A stretch of DNA of 64,000 nt from an uncultured Eubacteriales bacterium. GTDB taxonomy: Bacteria; Bacillota; Clostridia; Christensenellales; Aristaeellaceae. The translations under genes were made by a program, and so were the position numbers. Within the stretch, counting starts at the first letter, position 1, and every line of letters begins with the position of its first letter. The stretch covers positions 43,769 through 107,768 of the forward strand of contig CADANQ010000002.1 of assembly GCA_902789365.1 (NCBI GenBank), given 5' to 3'. The notes below the pieces were generated by a model. The model made no database searches. It had not been told where the DNA came from and saw nothing but the letters and a program-made list of their open reading frames with translations. Shown here in pieces: positions 1 through 8,091 of the stretch.

Positions 1-1
1 G

Positions 2-274
2 ATGCCGGACGTCACCGTCATCCTTACCCTGGACCCGGCGGAAGCCCTGCGCCGGCGCACGAAGCAGGACATCCCGGACCGGATCGAAAAAAGCGGCTGC
101 GCTTTTTTTGACGTCGCCGACCGGGCTTTCCGGCGCCTGGCGGAGGAGGATCCCCTTCGCTGCGCCGCCGTGGACGCCGGCGGAACGGAAACCGAGGTCG
201 CTTCCCGGGTGCGAGCCGCCATTTTTTCCAGGCTTGCCGCCGGAAAAAGCAAAGGGGGGAAAGAAAACCGTTGA
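2..274 (+). CDS. tmk: dTMP kinase, C-terminal part (5' end outside window)
   Basis: Open from the window edge to a TGA; only the last 90 residues are present, so the true start lies upstream. The visible part matches the C-terminal half of thymidylate kinase: a PDVTVILTLDP strand, then an arginine-rich lid (EALRRR), then DRIE and a helix ending LAEEDP before the final strand with VDAGG. The enzyme phosphorylates dTMP to dTDP with ATP in the cytoplasm. The stop overlaps the TTG start of mnmA, so the two genes are probably translationally coupled. The family assignment rests on the DRIE and terminal motifs only, because the P-loop is outside the window. Confidence 0.8.
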   Translation: MPDVTVILTLDPAEALRRRTKQDIPDRIEKSGCAFFDVADRAFRRLAEEDPLRCAAVDAGGTETEVASRVRAAIFSRLAAGKSKGGKENR

Positions 275-1335
275 AGATCATCGTCGGAATGAGCGGCGGC
301 GTCGATTCCTCCGTGGCGGCGCTGCTTTTGAAGGAACAGGGGCACGACGTCGTCGGCGTGTTCATGAAAAACTGGGAGGATGACGACGGGGAGGGCGTCT
401 GCGCCGCGGAGGACGATTTCCGCGACGTAAGAAGCGTCTGCGACAAAATAGGCATCCCCTATTACAGCGTCAATTTCGCCAAAGAATACCGGGAGCGGGT
501 CTTCAGCCTGTTCCTTGAGGAATACAGGCGCGGCCGCACCCCCAACCCGGACGTACTGTGCAACAGGGAGATCAAATTCAGGGCGTTCCTGGACTTTGCC
601 CTTCGCATCGGCGGGGAGCGCCTCGCCACGGGGCACTTCGTCCGGACCGACGGGGAAGGCCGTCTTCTGAAGGGGACCGACGGTGCCAAGGACCAGAGCT
701 ATTTCCTGTATATGCTCAAAAGCGGCCAGCTGAAAAGGGCCGTTTTCCCTGTGGGTGCCATGACCAAGGGCGAGGTTCGCTCTATAGCCCGGGACCGCGG
801 ACTCAGGGTCAGCGAAAAAAAAGACTCCACCGGCGTATGCTTCATCGGGGAGAGGAATTTCAGGCAGTTCCTAAAAAACTACCTGCCCGCCCGGCCCGGC
901 GACATGGTGACCGACCGGGGAGAAATCGTCGGCCGCCACGAGGGGCTGATGTATTACACCCTCGGCCAGAGGCGGGGCTTGGGCATCGGCGGACGCGGCG
1001 ACGGACGCAGCTTTTTCGTGGTGGACAAGGACCTTAAAAACAACCGCCTGATCGTAGCCCAGGGGGAGGACCACCCGCTGCTCTTCTCCCGCGGGTGCGT
1101 CTGCTCCCAGGCCACTTTCGTCCTGGAGGAGGTGCCCGAAAACACCCCCGTTTCCCTCGCCTGCCGTTTCCGCTACCGCCAGGGGGACCAGAAGGTCACC
1201 GTCCGCCGGCAGGGGGACGAGATGGAGATCATCGCCGATGAAAAGCAGCGCGCGCTGACCCCCGGCCAGAGCGCGGTCCTTTACGACGGGGACGTGTGCC
1301 TCGGGGGAGGAATCATCGATACCGTTCTGCGCTGA
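271..1335 (+). CDS. mnmA: tRNA-specific 2-thiouridylase MnmA
   Basis: 354 residues, the usual MnmA length. It adds sulfur to C2 of uridine 34 in Lys, Glu and Gln tRNAs, using ATP and sulfur relayed from a cysteine desulfurase. The N-terminal PP-loop SGGVDSS is intact. The two cysteines expected for the persulfide/disulfide mechanism are at about residue 97 (NPDVLCN) and residue 190 (STGVCFIG), matching the spacing in E. coli. A C-terminal beta-barrel domain follows (YTLGQRRGLG onward). The start is TTG, chosen because AAAGGGGGGA lies 10 bases upstream and the protein begins directly at the PP-loop strand. A cysteine desulfurase gene at 45431-46552 is a possible sulfur donor, though not adjacent. 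Confidence 0.96.
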   Translation: MKIIVGMSGGVDSSVAALLLKEQGHDVVGVFMKNWEDDDGEGVCAAEDDFRDVRSVCDKIGIPYYSVNFAKEYRERVFSLFLEEYRRGRTPNPDVLCNREIKFRAFLDFALRIGGERLATGHFVRTDGEGRLLKGTDGAKDQSYFLYMLKSGQLKRAVFPVGAMTKGEVRSIARDRGLRVSEKKDSTGVCFIGERNFRQFLKNYLPARPGDMVTDRGEIVGRHEGLMYYTLGQRRGLGIGGRGDGRSFFVVDKDLKNNRLIVAQGEDHPLLFSRGCVCSQATFVLEEVPENTPVSLACRFRYRQGDQKVTVRRQGDEMEIIADEKQRALTPGQSAVLYDGDVCLGGGIIDTVLR

Positions 1336-1354
1336 ATAGCCCGCATCGAAAGCA

Positions 1355-1396
1355 GGGACCGCCGCGCCACACGGCGCGGCGGTCCCGTATTTTTTA
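1355..1396. terminator. Intrinsic terminator after mnmA
   Basis: A perfect 14-bp inverted repeat (1355-1368 with 1373-1386) with a four-base ACAC loop is followed by GTATTTTTTA. It terminates the plus-strand mnmA transcript. Its T-tract runs into the stop codon of the convergent histidine kinase gene, so the two genes are packed tail to tail. Confidence 0.93.
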
Positions 1397-2296
1397 TTTC
1401 GCTTCAGGCGGGGCCTCCTCCGCTTTTCCGGCGTTCCTCGGGAAATGGGCGATAAACGCCGTGCTCCTGTCGCCGCTCTCCACGCGGATATCCCCTCCGG
1501 CCTCCCTCAGGGTCTGCCGGGTAATATACAGTCCCATGCCCCGGCCTTCGCCCTTCAGGGAAAAGCCCGCCTCGAAAATGCTTTCCATCACGTTTTCGGG
1601 AATCCGCGGACCGTTGTTTCTGATCTGGAACCCGTATCCCTTCACATCCTCGGTCAGCGTCACCCAGATTCTCGGATGCTTCGTATCCTTCAGGGCGTCC
1701 CGCGCGTTGTCGATCAGGTTGCCGAGACACCGGCATATCTCCCAGTCGGCGATGGGCAGATCCTCCCACCGGGCCCGGACCTCCGTCTCCATCTGGATGC
1801 CGCGTTCCCGGCATTCCTGGGTCTTTGCCATCAGCAGGGCGTTCACCGGGGCGCTGGCGGTCTTCAGGTTTTTGCCCACAGACCGGATATCGCCGTAAAC
1901 CCGGCTGATATAACCCATCGCCTCGTCGTATTCCCCCATCTCCATCAGGCTGTACACCACCTGGAGATGATTGAGAAAATCGTGCCTTTGCACCCGCAGC
2001 TGCCGGTTCTGCAGCGTCATGGCCTGGACGGTTTCGTCCAGGCTGTTTACGTCGGCGTGCACCCGGATGGCCGAGATCGCCTCACGAATATCCACCACCG
2101 CCCCGAGAATCACGATCAGGGCCAGGAAAACCACGGCGGTCCGGGCAATGGAACCGCTCCTCCCCATGAGCGCGCTGCTCCCCGTGAGCACGGTCACCGT
2201 CAGCCCCAACGCCGCCAGGATCTCCAGGATATTCACCGCGGCGGCGAACATCGCCGCCTTGCGCGACTGCACGTAGGTGGTCCTCGGCCTTTTCAT
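1394..2296 (-). CDS. Membrane sensor histidine kinase, Spo0B/AgrC-like (GHKL ATPase)
   Basis: 300 residues from the ATG at 2296, chosen because GGAGGGATACCG sits directly before it; an ATG further upstream would overlap dnaE. Two hydrophobic segments (about 22-40 and 50-70) suggest a short membrane anchor with little extracytoplasmic sensor. A Spo0B-type helical hairpin follows, with the phospho-acceptor candidate His105 in RHDFLNHLQ, then a GHKL ATPase with NLIDNARDAL (N box) and GEGRGMGLYI (G box). It therefore resembles the DcuS/CitA/AgrC group rather than classical HisKA kinases. No response regulator gene is adjacent; the gene follows dnaE by 28 bases and probably shares its transcript. 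The ligand and partner cannot be read from the sequence. Confidence 0.82.
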   Translation of the reverse strand: MKRPRTTYVQSRKAAMFAAAVNILEILAALGLTVTVLTGSSALMGRSGSIARTAVVFLALIVILGAVVDIREAISAIRVHADVNSLDETVQAMTLQNRQLRVQRHDFLNHLQVVYSLMEMGEYDEAMGYISRVYGDIRSVGKNLKTASAPVNALLMAKTQECRERGIQMETEVRARWEDLPIADWEICRCLGNLIDNARDALKDTKHPRIWVTLTEDVKGYGFQIRNNGPRIPENVMESIFEAGFSLKGEGRGMGLYITRQTLREAGGDIRVESGDRSTAFIAHFPRNAGKAEEAPPEAK

Positions 2297-2324
2297 CGGT
2301 ATCCCTCCAAATCCGCTCCGCGGA

Positions 2325-5300
2325 TCATTTGATCTTGACGTTTCCTGTTCCAAAGGTCAGGATCAGCTTTTTCGACGCCTCGTCCGCGTCCCCCGGCCAG
2401 GTCTCCCTGGGCATCAGGATCATTTGCCTGGTTCCCTTCAGCTGGCAGTAAACAGGGATGTCACCCTTTTCAAGCCCTCCCAGCGCTTTTTCAAGGCGCG
2501 GCAGCGCGCTTTCGGGCAGATGCAGGTAGATCCGTTTTTCCGCCTTCCCGGCCGCCGAGCAAAGGGCCGGATCCTTCCCCCGGGAAGGGACCCCGGGGGC
2601 CGGTCCGGTTCCGCCGGGGATCAGGGCGATCCCCTCCCGCAGGTCCCGGACCTCCTCCACGATCAATTTCGGGTTCTCGTCCTCACGCACGCTGAGTCTG
2701 CCGCAGAGAAGAACCTCCCGGTCCTCGGTCAGCTCCCGGCCGATCCGGGCGTAGACCCTGGGGAACACCATGCACTCCACCTGGCCGTACAGGTCCTCCA
2801 GGACCGCGAAGCCCATCAGTTCCCCCTTGCGGGTGGCTTTCGAGCGGCTGGAAATCAAAATGCCTCCCATCATGCATTTTCTGCCGTCCTCGGACACCCC
2901 CTTGTCCTCCCGTTCCTCCAGTTCCTGCAGGAAGAGGGTATTGACCTCCAGGCGGTCCAGAAGGGCCGCGCAGTCGTCGAGGGGATGGCCGGAAATATAG
3001 ACTCCAGTCATTTCCTTTTCCTGGTTGAGTATTTCCCGGCGGGGGAATTCCGGAATGTCGGGAAAAACGTCGGTGCTGCCGCCGAAAAGATCGCTTTCCC
3101 CTTCGCCGAAGTCGAACAGGGAAATCTGCCCCTCCACATTGTTCTTTTTGCGGCTGCTTTCGGCGTCCAGGGCCTGCTCGTATACGCTCATGCACTGGCT
3201 CCTTTTCGCCCCCAGAGCGTCAAAGCAGCCGGCGCGGATCAGGCTTTCAACCGCCCGCTTGTTCACCACCTCGCCGCCCATGCGGCGGCAAAAATCAAAG
3301 ATTCCCGAAAACGGGCCCCTTTTCTCCCGGTCCCGGACAATGGCCTCCACCACGCTGTCCCCCACGTTCCTGACACCGCCCATGCCGAACCGGATGCCCT
3401 TCCGGCCGTCGGGGGCGAAGCCGACCATGAACTTCGTCACGCTGGTATTGATGTCCGGCGGCAGGATGGGGATGTCGTTTCTGCGGCAATACTGGATATA
3501 CCCGGCGATTTTGGCGGAATTGCCCCGTACGCTGTTCATCAGGGCGGCCATGAATTCGGCGGGATAATGCTTTTTGAGGTAAGCGGTCTGCAGGCTCACC
3601 ACCGCGTAGCACGCGGCGTGGGGCTTGTTGAAGGCGTAGGAGGCGAAGGCCGTCATCTCGTCGAAGATCTTCTCGGCCGCTTCCCTGCTGACGCCGTTTT
3701 TCAGCGCGCCCGGAACGCCTGTTTCCGGGGAGCCGTTGATGAAGATCTCCCGCTCCTTCGCCATCACATCGTGTTTTTTCTTGGCCATGGCGCGGCGCAC
3801 CAGGTCGCTGCGGCCCATGGAATACCCCGCCAGGTCCCGCACGATCTGCATCACCTGCTCCTGGTAGACCATGCACCCGTAGGTAACCTCCAGGATGGGG
3901 CGCAATTTCTCGGTATCGTAAACCACCCGGTCCGGGTGTTCCTTGCCGCGGATATAGCGCGGTATGGATTCCATGGGGCCGGGGCGGTACAGCGAAATGG
4001 CGGCGATGATATCCTCAAAGGTCCGGGGACGCATGTTGGTAAGGAACGTCCTCATCCCGCCGCCTTCCAGCTGGAAGACTCCGTCGGTATCCCCGGCGCA
4101 GATCATGTCGAACACCGCGCTGTCGTCCATCGGGATATCCTCGGCCCGCAGGTCTTTCCCGCCGAGGCGGATCATGTCCAGCGCGTCCCTGATCACCGTC
4201 AGGGTCCTCAGGCCCAGGAAGTCCATTTTCAAAAGGCCCAGGTCCGAAATAACGCCCATCGGGTACTGGGTGGTGATCACCTCGTCGTTGCGCTGCAGCG
4301 GCACGAAATGGGTCACCGGCTCGCCGGTAATCAGGACGCCCGCGGCGTGGGTCGATGCGTGCCTGGGCATGCCCTCCAGCTTCATCGCGGTATCGATCAG
4401 GGTCCTTACCCGGTCCTCGCCCTCGTACATTTCCTTCAGCTCCGGGGATATCTTCAGCGCCTTTTCCAGCGTCATGTCCAGCGCCATCGGGATGGCCTTG
4501 CTGACCCGGTCGCCGTCGGCGTAGCTCCATCCCAGCACCCGCGCCACGTCCCTTACCACGCCCCGGGCGGCCATGGTGCCGAAGGTGATAATCTGGCATA
4601 CCCGGTCGCTGCCGTATTTGCGGGTGACATAGTCGATGACCTCCTGCCTCCGCTCATAGCAGAAGTCCATGTCGATATCGGGCATGGAGACCCGCTCGGG
4701 ATTGAGGAACCGCTCGAACACCAGGTTGTATTTCAGCGGGTCCAGCATGGTGATGTTCAGGCAGTAGGCCACGATGGACGCCGCGCCGGAGCCGCGTCCC
4801 GGGCCGACCATGATTCCCTGGTCCTTGGCGTATTTGACAAAATCCCATACGATCAGGAAATAATCGTCAAAGCCCATGGAATGAATGACCGACAATTCGT
4901 ATTCCAGGCGTTCGCGGGCTGCGGCGTCCCCTTCCGCGTAGCGTTCCCGGAAGCCTTTCTCGCACAGGCCCCTCAGCATATCCCCCGCGTTTTCATAAGG
5001 CGGGACGATATCGAATCGCGGCAGGTGCCGGGCGGTGAAGTCGAAATCCACATGGCACCGCATGGCGATCTCATGGGTCCTTTCCACGGCGTCCCTGTGA
5101 TCCGGGAACAGGCGGAGCATTTCCTCCTCGTCCTTCACGTACAGTTCCCGGGTATCCATGCGCATCCGGCTTTCGTCCTCCAGGGTCTTGCCGGTCTGGA
5201 TGCACATCAGGATTTCCTGCGCCTCGGCGTCCTCCCTGCGAAGGTAATGACAGTCGTTGGTGCACACCAGCTTTACGCCAGTCCGGCGGGATATCTCCTG

Positions 5301-5861
5301 AAGCCGCGGAAGCACGGTCTTTTCGTCCGGCAGGCCGTGATCCATCATCTCGATGAAAAAACGGTCCCTGCCGAAGATCCTTTCCATCTCGCGGACATAG
5401 CTTTCGGCCTGTTTCCACTGCTCCTCAAGGAGCAGCCGCGGCAGGTCGCCGGACAGGCACGCGCTCAGGCAGATGAGCCCCTCGTGATGCTCCTCGAGAA
5501 GCTTGTAATCGATCCGCGGCTTGTAATAATACCCGCGGGTAAAAGCCTCGGAATCCAGGTACATCAGGTTGCGGTATCCGGTTTCGTTTTCGCACAGCAG
5601 GATCAGGTGGCTGTAATCACGGGTCAGGGCGCTTTTATCGTTCATATCGCGGCAGACATACATTTCACACCCGATGACCGGATGGATCCCCTCTTTTTTG
5701 CACGCGCGGTAAAAGTCCACCGCGCCGTACAATACCCCGTGATCCGTCACGGCGCAGGAATCCATTCCCAGCTCCTTCAGTCTTTTCGGAAGGGCGCTTA
5801 TGCGGCAGGCCCCGTCCAGAAGGCTGTATTCGGTATGCAGATGCAGATGTGTGAAGGCCAT
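2325..5861 (-). CDS. dnaE: DNA polymerase III alpha subunit (DnaE)
   Basis: 1178 residues, full length for the DnaE1-type catalytic subunit of the replicative polymerase. Domain order: N-terminal PHP domain beginning FTHLHLHTEYSLLDG; the C-family polymerase core with GPGRGS near residue 352 and the catalytic PDIDMDF near 394-400; a helix-hairpin-helix region around KPHAACYA; and an OB-fold toward the C-terminus (RKGELMGFAVLED). No epsilon-type exonuclease is inserted, so this is DnaE and not PolC. The start is the only sensible one, with GGGGGA upstream. It is expressed from its own promoter, divergent from the ligase gene, and probably co-transcribed with the histidine kinase gene downstream. 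Confidence 0.97.
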   Translation of the reverse strand: MAFTHLHLHTEYSLLDGACRISALPKRLKELGMDSCAVTDHGVLYGAVDFYRACKKEGIHPVIGCEMYVCRDMNDKSALTRDYSHLILLCENETGYRNLMYLDSEAFTRGYYYKPRIDYKLLEEHHEGLICLSACLSGDLPRLLLEEQWKQAESYVREMERIFGRDRFFIEMMDHGLPDEKTVLPRLQEISRRTGVKLVCTNDCHYLRREDAEAQEILMCIQTGKTLEDESRMRMDTRELYVKDEEEMLRLFPDHRDAVERTHEIAMRCHVDFDFTARHLPRFDIVPPYENAGDMLRGLCEKGFRERYAEGDAAARERLEYELSVIHSMGFDDYFLIVWDFVKYAKDQGIMVGPGRGSGAASIVAYCLNITMLDPLKYNLVFERFLNPERVSMPDIDMDFCYERRQEVIDYVTRKYGSDRVCQIITFGTMAARGVVRDVARVLGWSYADGDRVSKAIPMALDMTLEKALKISPELKEMYEGEDRVRTLIDTAMKLEGMPRHASTHAAGVLITGEPVTHFVPLQRNDEVITTQYPMGVISDLGLLKMDFLGLRTLTVIRDALDMIRLGGKDLRAEDIPMDDSAVFDMICAGDTDGVFQLEGGGMRTFLTNMRPRTFEDIIAAISLYRPGPMESIPRYIRGKEHPDRVVYDTEKLRPILEVTYGCMVYQEQVMQIVRDLAGYSMGRSDLVRRAMAKKKHDVMAKEREIFINGSPETGVPGALKNGVSREAAEKIFDEMTAFASYAFNKPHAACYAVVSLQTAYLKKHYPAEFMAALMNSVRGNSAKIAGYIQYCRRNDIPILPPDINTSVTKFMVGFAPDGRKGIRFGMGGVRNVGDSVVEAIVRDREKRGPFSGIFDFCRRMGGEVVNKRAVESLIRAGCFDALGAKRSQCMSVYEQALDAESSRKKNNVEGQISLFDFGEGESDLFGGSTDVFPDIPEFPRREILNQEKEMTGVYISGHPLDDCAALLDRLEVNTLFLQELEEREDKGVSEDGRKCMMGGILISSRSKATRKGELMGFAVLEDLYGQVECMVFPRVYARIGRELTEDREVLLCGRLSVREDENPKLIVEEVRDLREGIALIPGGTGPAPGVPSRGKDPALCSAAGKAEKRIYLHLPESALPRLEKALGGLEKGDIPVYCQLKGTRQMILMPRETWPGDADEASKKLILTFGTGNVKIK

Positions 5862-5900
5862 GTTCTTCCCCCGTTCCCTCGATATTGCGCGATCCTCTGC

Positions 5901-5929
5901 ATTATACTATATCCGGCCGGAGACTGCAA
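5901..5929 (-). promoter_or_regulatory. Sigma-A-type promoter of dnaE
   Basis: On the minus strand TTGCAG (5929-5924), a 17-base spacer and TATAAT (5906-5901) lie about 40 bases before the dnaE start codon. It is back to back with the ligase promoter, with 15 bp between the two -35 elements. Confidence 0.82.
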
Positions 5930-5944
5930 ACCGCTTTTGACCGC

Positions 5945-5973
5945 TTGATGTGAAAACGGAATGATGCTACAAT
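5945..5973 (+). promoter_or_regulatory. Sigma-A-type promoter of the ligase gene
   Basis: TTGATG (5945-5950), a 17-base spacer and TACAAT (5968-5973) with TGC just upstream (extended -10). The predicted transcript starts near 5980, giving a leader of about 50 bases before the ATG at 6033. Confidence 0.75.
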
Positions 5974-6032
5974 ATAAAGGCATTTATCCATCCGGCGGGT
6001 ATTCCGCCCGCCGCCGCCAAACGGAGGCACCC

Positions 6033-7991
6033 ATGGAGGAAAAGATCCGCCGCCTGATCGACACCCTGAACGCCGCTTCCGCCGCCTATTACGGCGGAAA
6101 AAGCGAGATTATGACCGACCACGAATGGGACGAAAAGTTCGACGAGCTGACCCGCCTTGAAAACGAAAGCGGCATCCGTTTCCCGGACAGTCCCACCCAG
6201 AGGGTCAGCGAGGACGTCATACCCGGGCAGGAGGAGCCCCACGAATATCCGGCCCTTTCCCTGCAGAAGACCAAATCCCCCGACGATCTGGTCAAATATG
6301 CCGGCGGAAGGAGCGTCTGGGTTTCCTGGAAGGAGGACGGCCTGACCCTGGTCGCCACCTATGAGCGCGGACGTCTCGTCCGTCTCCTCACCCGCGGCAA
6401 CGGCGTCGTCGGCACCCGGGTAACCCACCTGGCTTCCTGCATCGCGGGCATCCCGGACACCGTCAGCGAAAAAGGCAAGCTGGTCATCCGGGGCGAGGCG
6501 GTCATCTCCTACGCGGATTTCGAGGCCTTCCTCCTGGAATCCGGCGAGGATTACCAGAATCCCAGGAACCTGGCCTCCGGATCCTTTTCCCTGAAGGATC
6601 CCGCCGAGGTGCGCCGACGCCGCATTCGTTTTATCCCCTTTACCCTGGTCCATACGGACAGGGACATCGTATCCTGGGGCGCAAGGCTGGACCTGCTTGA
6701 CGGCCTGGGTTTTACCACCGTCGAAAGAGAAAAAGTGGACGACCCGGCAAACCTTAAGGACACCGTTAAAAAATGGTCGGACAGGGCCGAAAAGGGGCTT
6801 TCCCCCTTCCCGGTGGACGGGCTGGTCGTCACCTACGACGACACCGTCTACGCCGGGGGCGGCAGCGTCACCGGCCATCACCTGACCAGGGGCGGCATCG
6901 CCTTCAAATGGGCCGACGAAAGCGCCGATACCGTTCTCAGGCAGGTGGAATGGTCCTGCGCCGCTTCCGCCATCACGCCGGTAGCGCTTTTTGACCCGGT
7001 CCGGCTGGAAGGGACCACCGTATCCCGGGCCACGCTCCACAACGTATCGGAATGCCGCCGTCTGGGGCTCGGCGGCGCGGGAACCCGCATCCGCGTGATC
7101 AAGGCCAACAAAATCATCCCGAAGGTGGTCGCCGTGCTCGGGGCTGAAGGGGTTTTTTCCGTTCCGTCGGTCTGTCCCGTATGCGGAAACGCCACGGTCC
7201 TCTCCATGTCCGCCGGCGGGGCCGAGACCCTGCGCTGCGCCTTTGAGGGATGCCCCGGCAAAAAGATCCGCAAGCTCGCCCGTTTCGTTTCCAAAGCCGG
7301 CATGGATATCGACGGCCTATCCGTCCAGACCCTGGTGCGCCTGATCAACCTGGGGTGGGTCCGTGAGTACCGGGACATTTACGCCCTGTCAGGCCACGCC
7401 TCCGAAATGGCCGTGCTGGAGGGCTTTGGCGAAAAGAGCGTTTCCAACCTTCTTTCCGCCATCGACAAAAGCCGCGCGGTCAGCGCCGACAAACTGCTCT
7501 ACGCCCTGAATATCCCCCTGTGCGGCAGCGAGGTGGCGCGGCTCCTTTTGAGGCATTATACCCTGGAAGGCCTGATCGGCGCGGCGGCCGGGGCCGAAGA
7601 TCCCGGCGTTTTCGCCGTGATCGACGGCATCGGGCCCGAGAAATCCGCTTCCGTGGTCGCTTGGATGAAGAACGAAGAAAACCGCCGGTCCCTCATAGAC
7701 CTCCTCGGGGAGCTGCGGGTAACCGAAACGGAGAAAACGCCCTCGGGCGAAAACTGCTCGGGGCTCACCTTCGTCATCACCGGCGACGTACATGTTTTCC
7801 GCAACCGCGCCGAAATGAAAAAATACATCGAATCCCAGGGCGGGAAAGTCACCGGCTCGGTCACCTCCAAAACCTCGTACCTGATATCCAACGACGCCTC
7901 CTCCGGCAGCGAAAAAAGCCGGAAGGCCGCGGGGCTCGGGGTTCCGGTCATCACCGAGGACGAGTTCATTTCGTCCTACGGCAGGCCCTGA
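6033..7991 (+). CDS. ligA: NAD-dependent DNA ligase homologue, divergent
   Basis: 652 residues from ATG 6033, chosen over an earlier in-frame ATG because GGAGGC precedes it. LigA architecture is complete: N-terminal Ia-like segment (YYGGKSEIMTDHEW), nucleotidyltransferase domain with candidate adenylated Lys100 in WKEDG, OB-fold, four-cysteine zinc motif (CPVC...C...C), HhH region, and a C-terminal BRCT domain (SGLTFVITG to the end). Several positions invariant in typical LigA differ: TRGDG is TRGNG, the NPRN segment continues ASGSFSLKD without the usual arginine, DGVVIK is DGLVVT, and the VGRTG segment before ITPVA is WSCAAS. It may be a second, specialised or weakened ligase rather than the housekeeping enzyme. 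Family membership is clear; activity is not. Confidence 0.85.
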   Translation: MEEKIRRLIDTLNAASAAYYGGKSEIMTDHEWDEKFDELTRLENESGIRFPDSPTQRVSEDVIPGQEEPHEYPALSLQKTKSPDDLVKYAGGRSVWVSWKEDGLTLVATYERGRLVRLLTRGNGVVGTRVTHLASCIAGIPDTVSEKGKLVIRGEAVISYADFEAFLLESGEDYQNPRNLASGSFSLKDPAEVRRRRIRFIPFTLVHTDRDIVSWGARLDLLDGLGFTTVEREKVDDPANLKDTVKKWSDRAEKGLSPFPVDGLVVTYDDTVYAGGGSVTGHHLTRGGIAFKWADESADTVLRQVEWSCAASAITPVALFDPVRLEGTTVSRATLHNVSECRRLGLGGAGTRIRVIKANKIIPKVVAVLGAEGVFSVPSVCPVCGNATVLSMSAGGAETLRCAFEGCPGKKIRKLARFVSKAGMDIDGLSVQTLVRLINLGWVREYRDIYALSGHASEMAVLEGFGEKSVSNLLSAIDKSRAVSADKLLYALNIPLCGSEVARLLLRHYTLEGLIGAAAGAEDPGVFAVIDGIGPEKSASVVAWMKNEENRRSLIDLLGELRVTETEKTPSGENCSGLTFVITGDVHVFRNRAEMKKYIESQGGKVTGSVTSKTSYLISNDASSGSEKSRKAAGLGVPVITEDEFISSYGRP

Positions 7992-8003
7992 AGCTCCCCC
8001 ATT

Positions 8004-8073
8004 GAGAGCGGCGGACCAAAGCCGGCTCTCACATTGATTTGGCGCCGGCGGGACGGAATGAGCTCCCGCCGGC
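8004..8073 (+). other. Two leader hairpins ahead of the P-type ATPase gene
   Basis: First hairpin: GAGAGC (8004-8009) pairs with GCTCTC (8025-8030), extended by GGC/GCC with a bulge. Second: a perfect 9-bp stem GCCGGCGGG (8044-8052) with CCCGCCGGC (8065-8073) and a 12-base loop, ending 18 bases before the ATG. Neither has a T-tract, so they are not standard terminators. They may shape translation or mRNA stability of the ATPase gene. Confidence 0.5.
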
Positions 8074-8091
8074 CCCGGAAAGAGAACAATC

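Noticed and set aside
2277..5948. A 1223-codon plus-strand open frame
   Set aside because: It is the antisense shadow of dnaE; high GC removes stops. It has no ribosome-binding site and its translation is His/Gln/Pro/Arg-rich without motifs, while dnaE carries all polymerase motifs.
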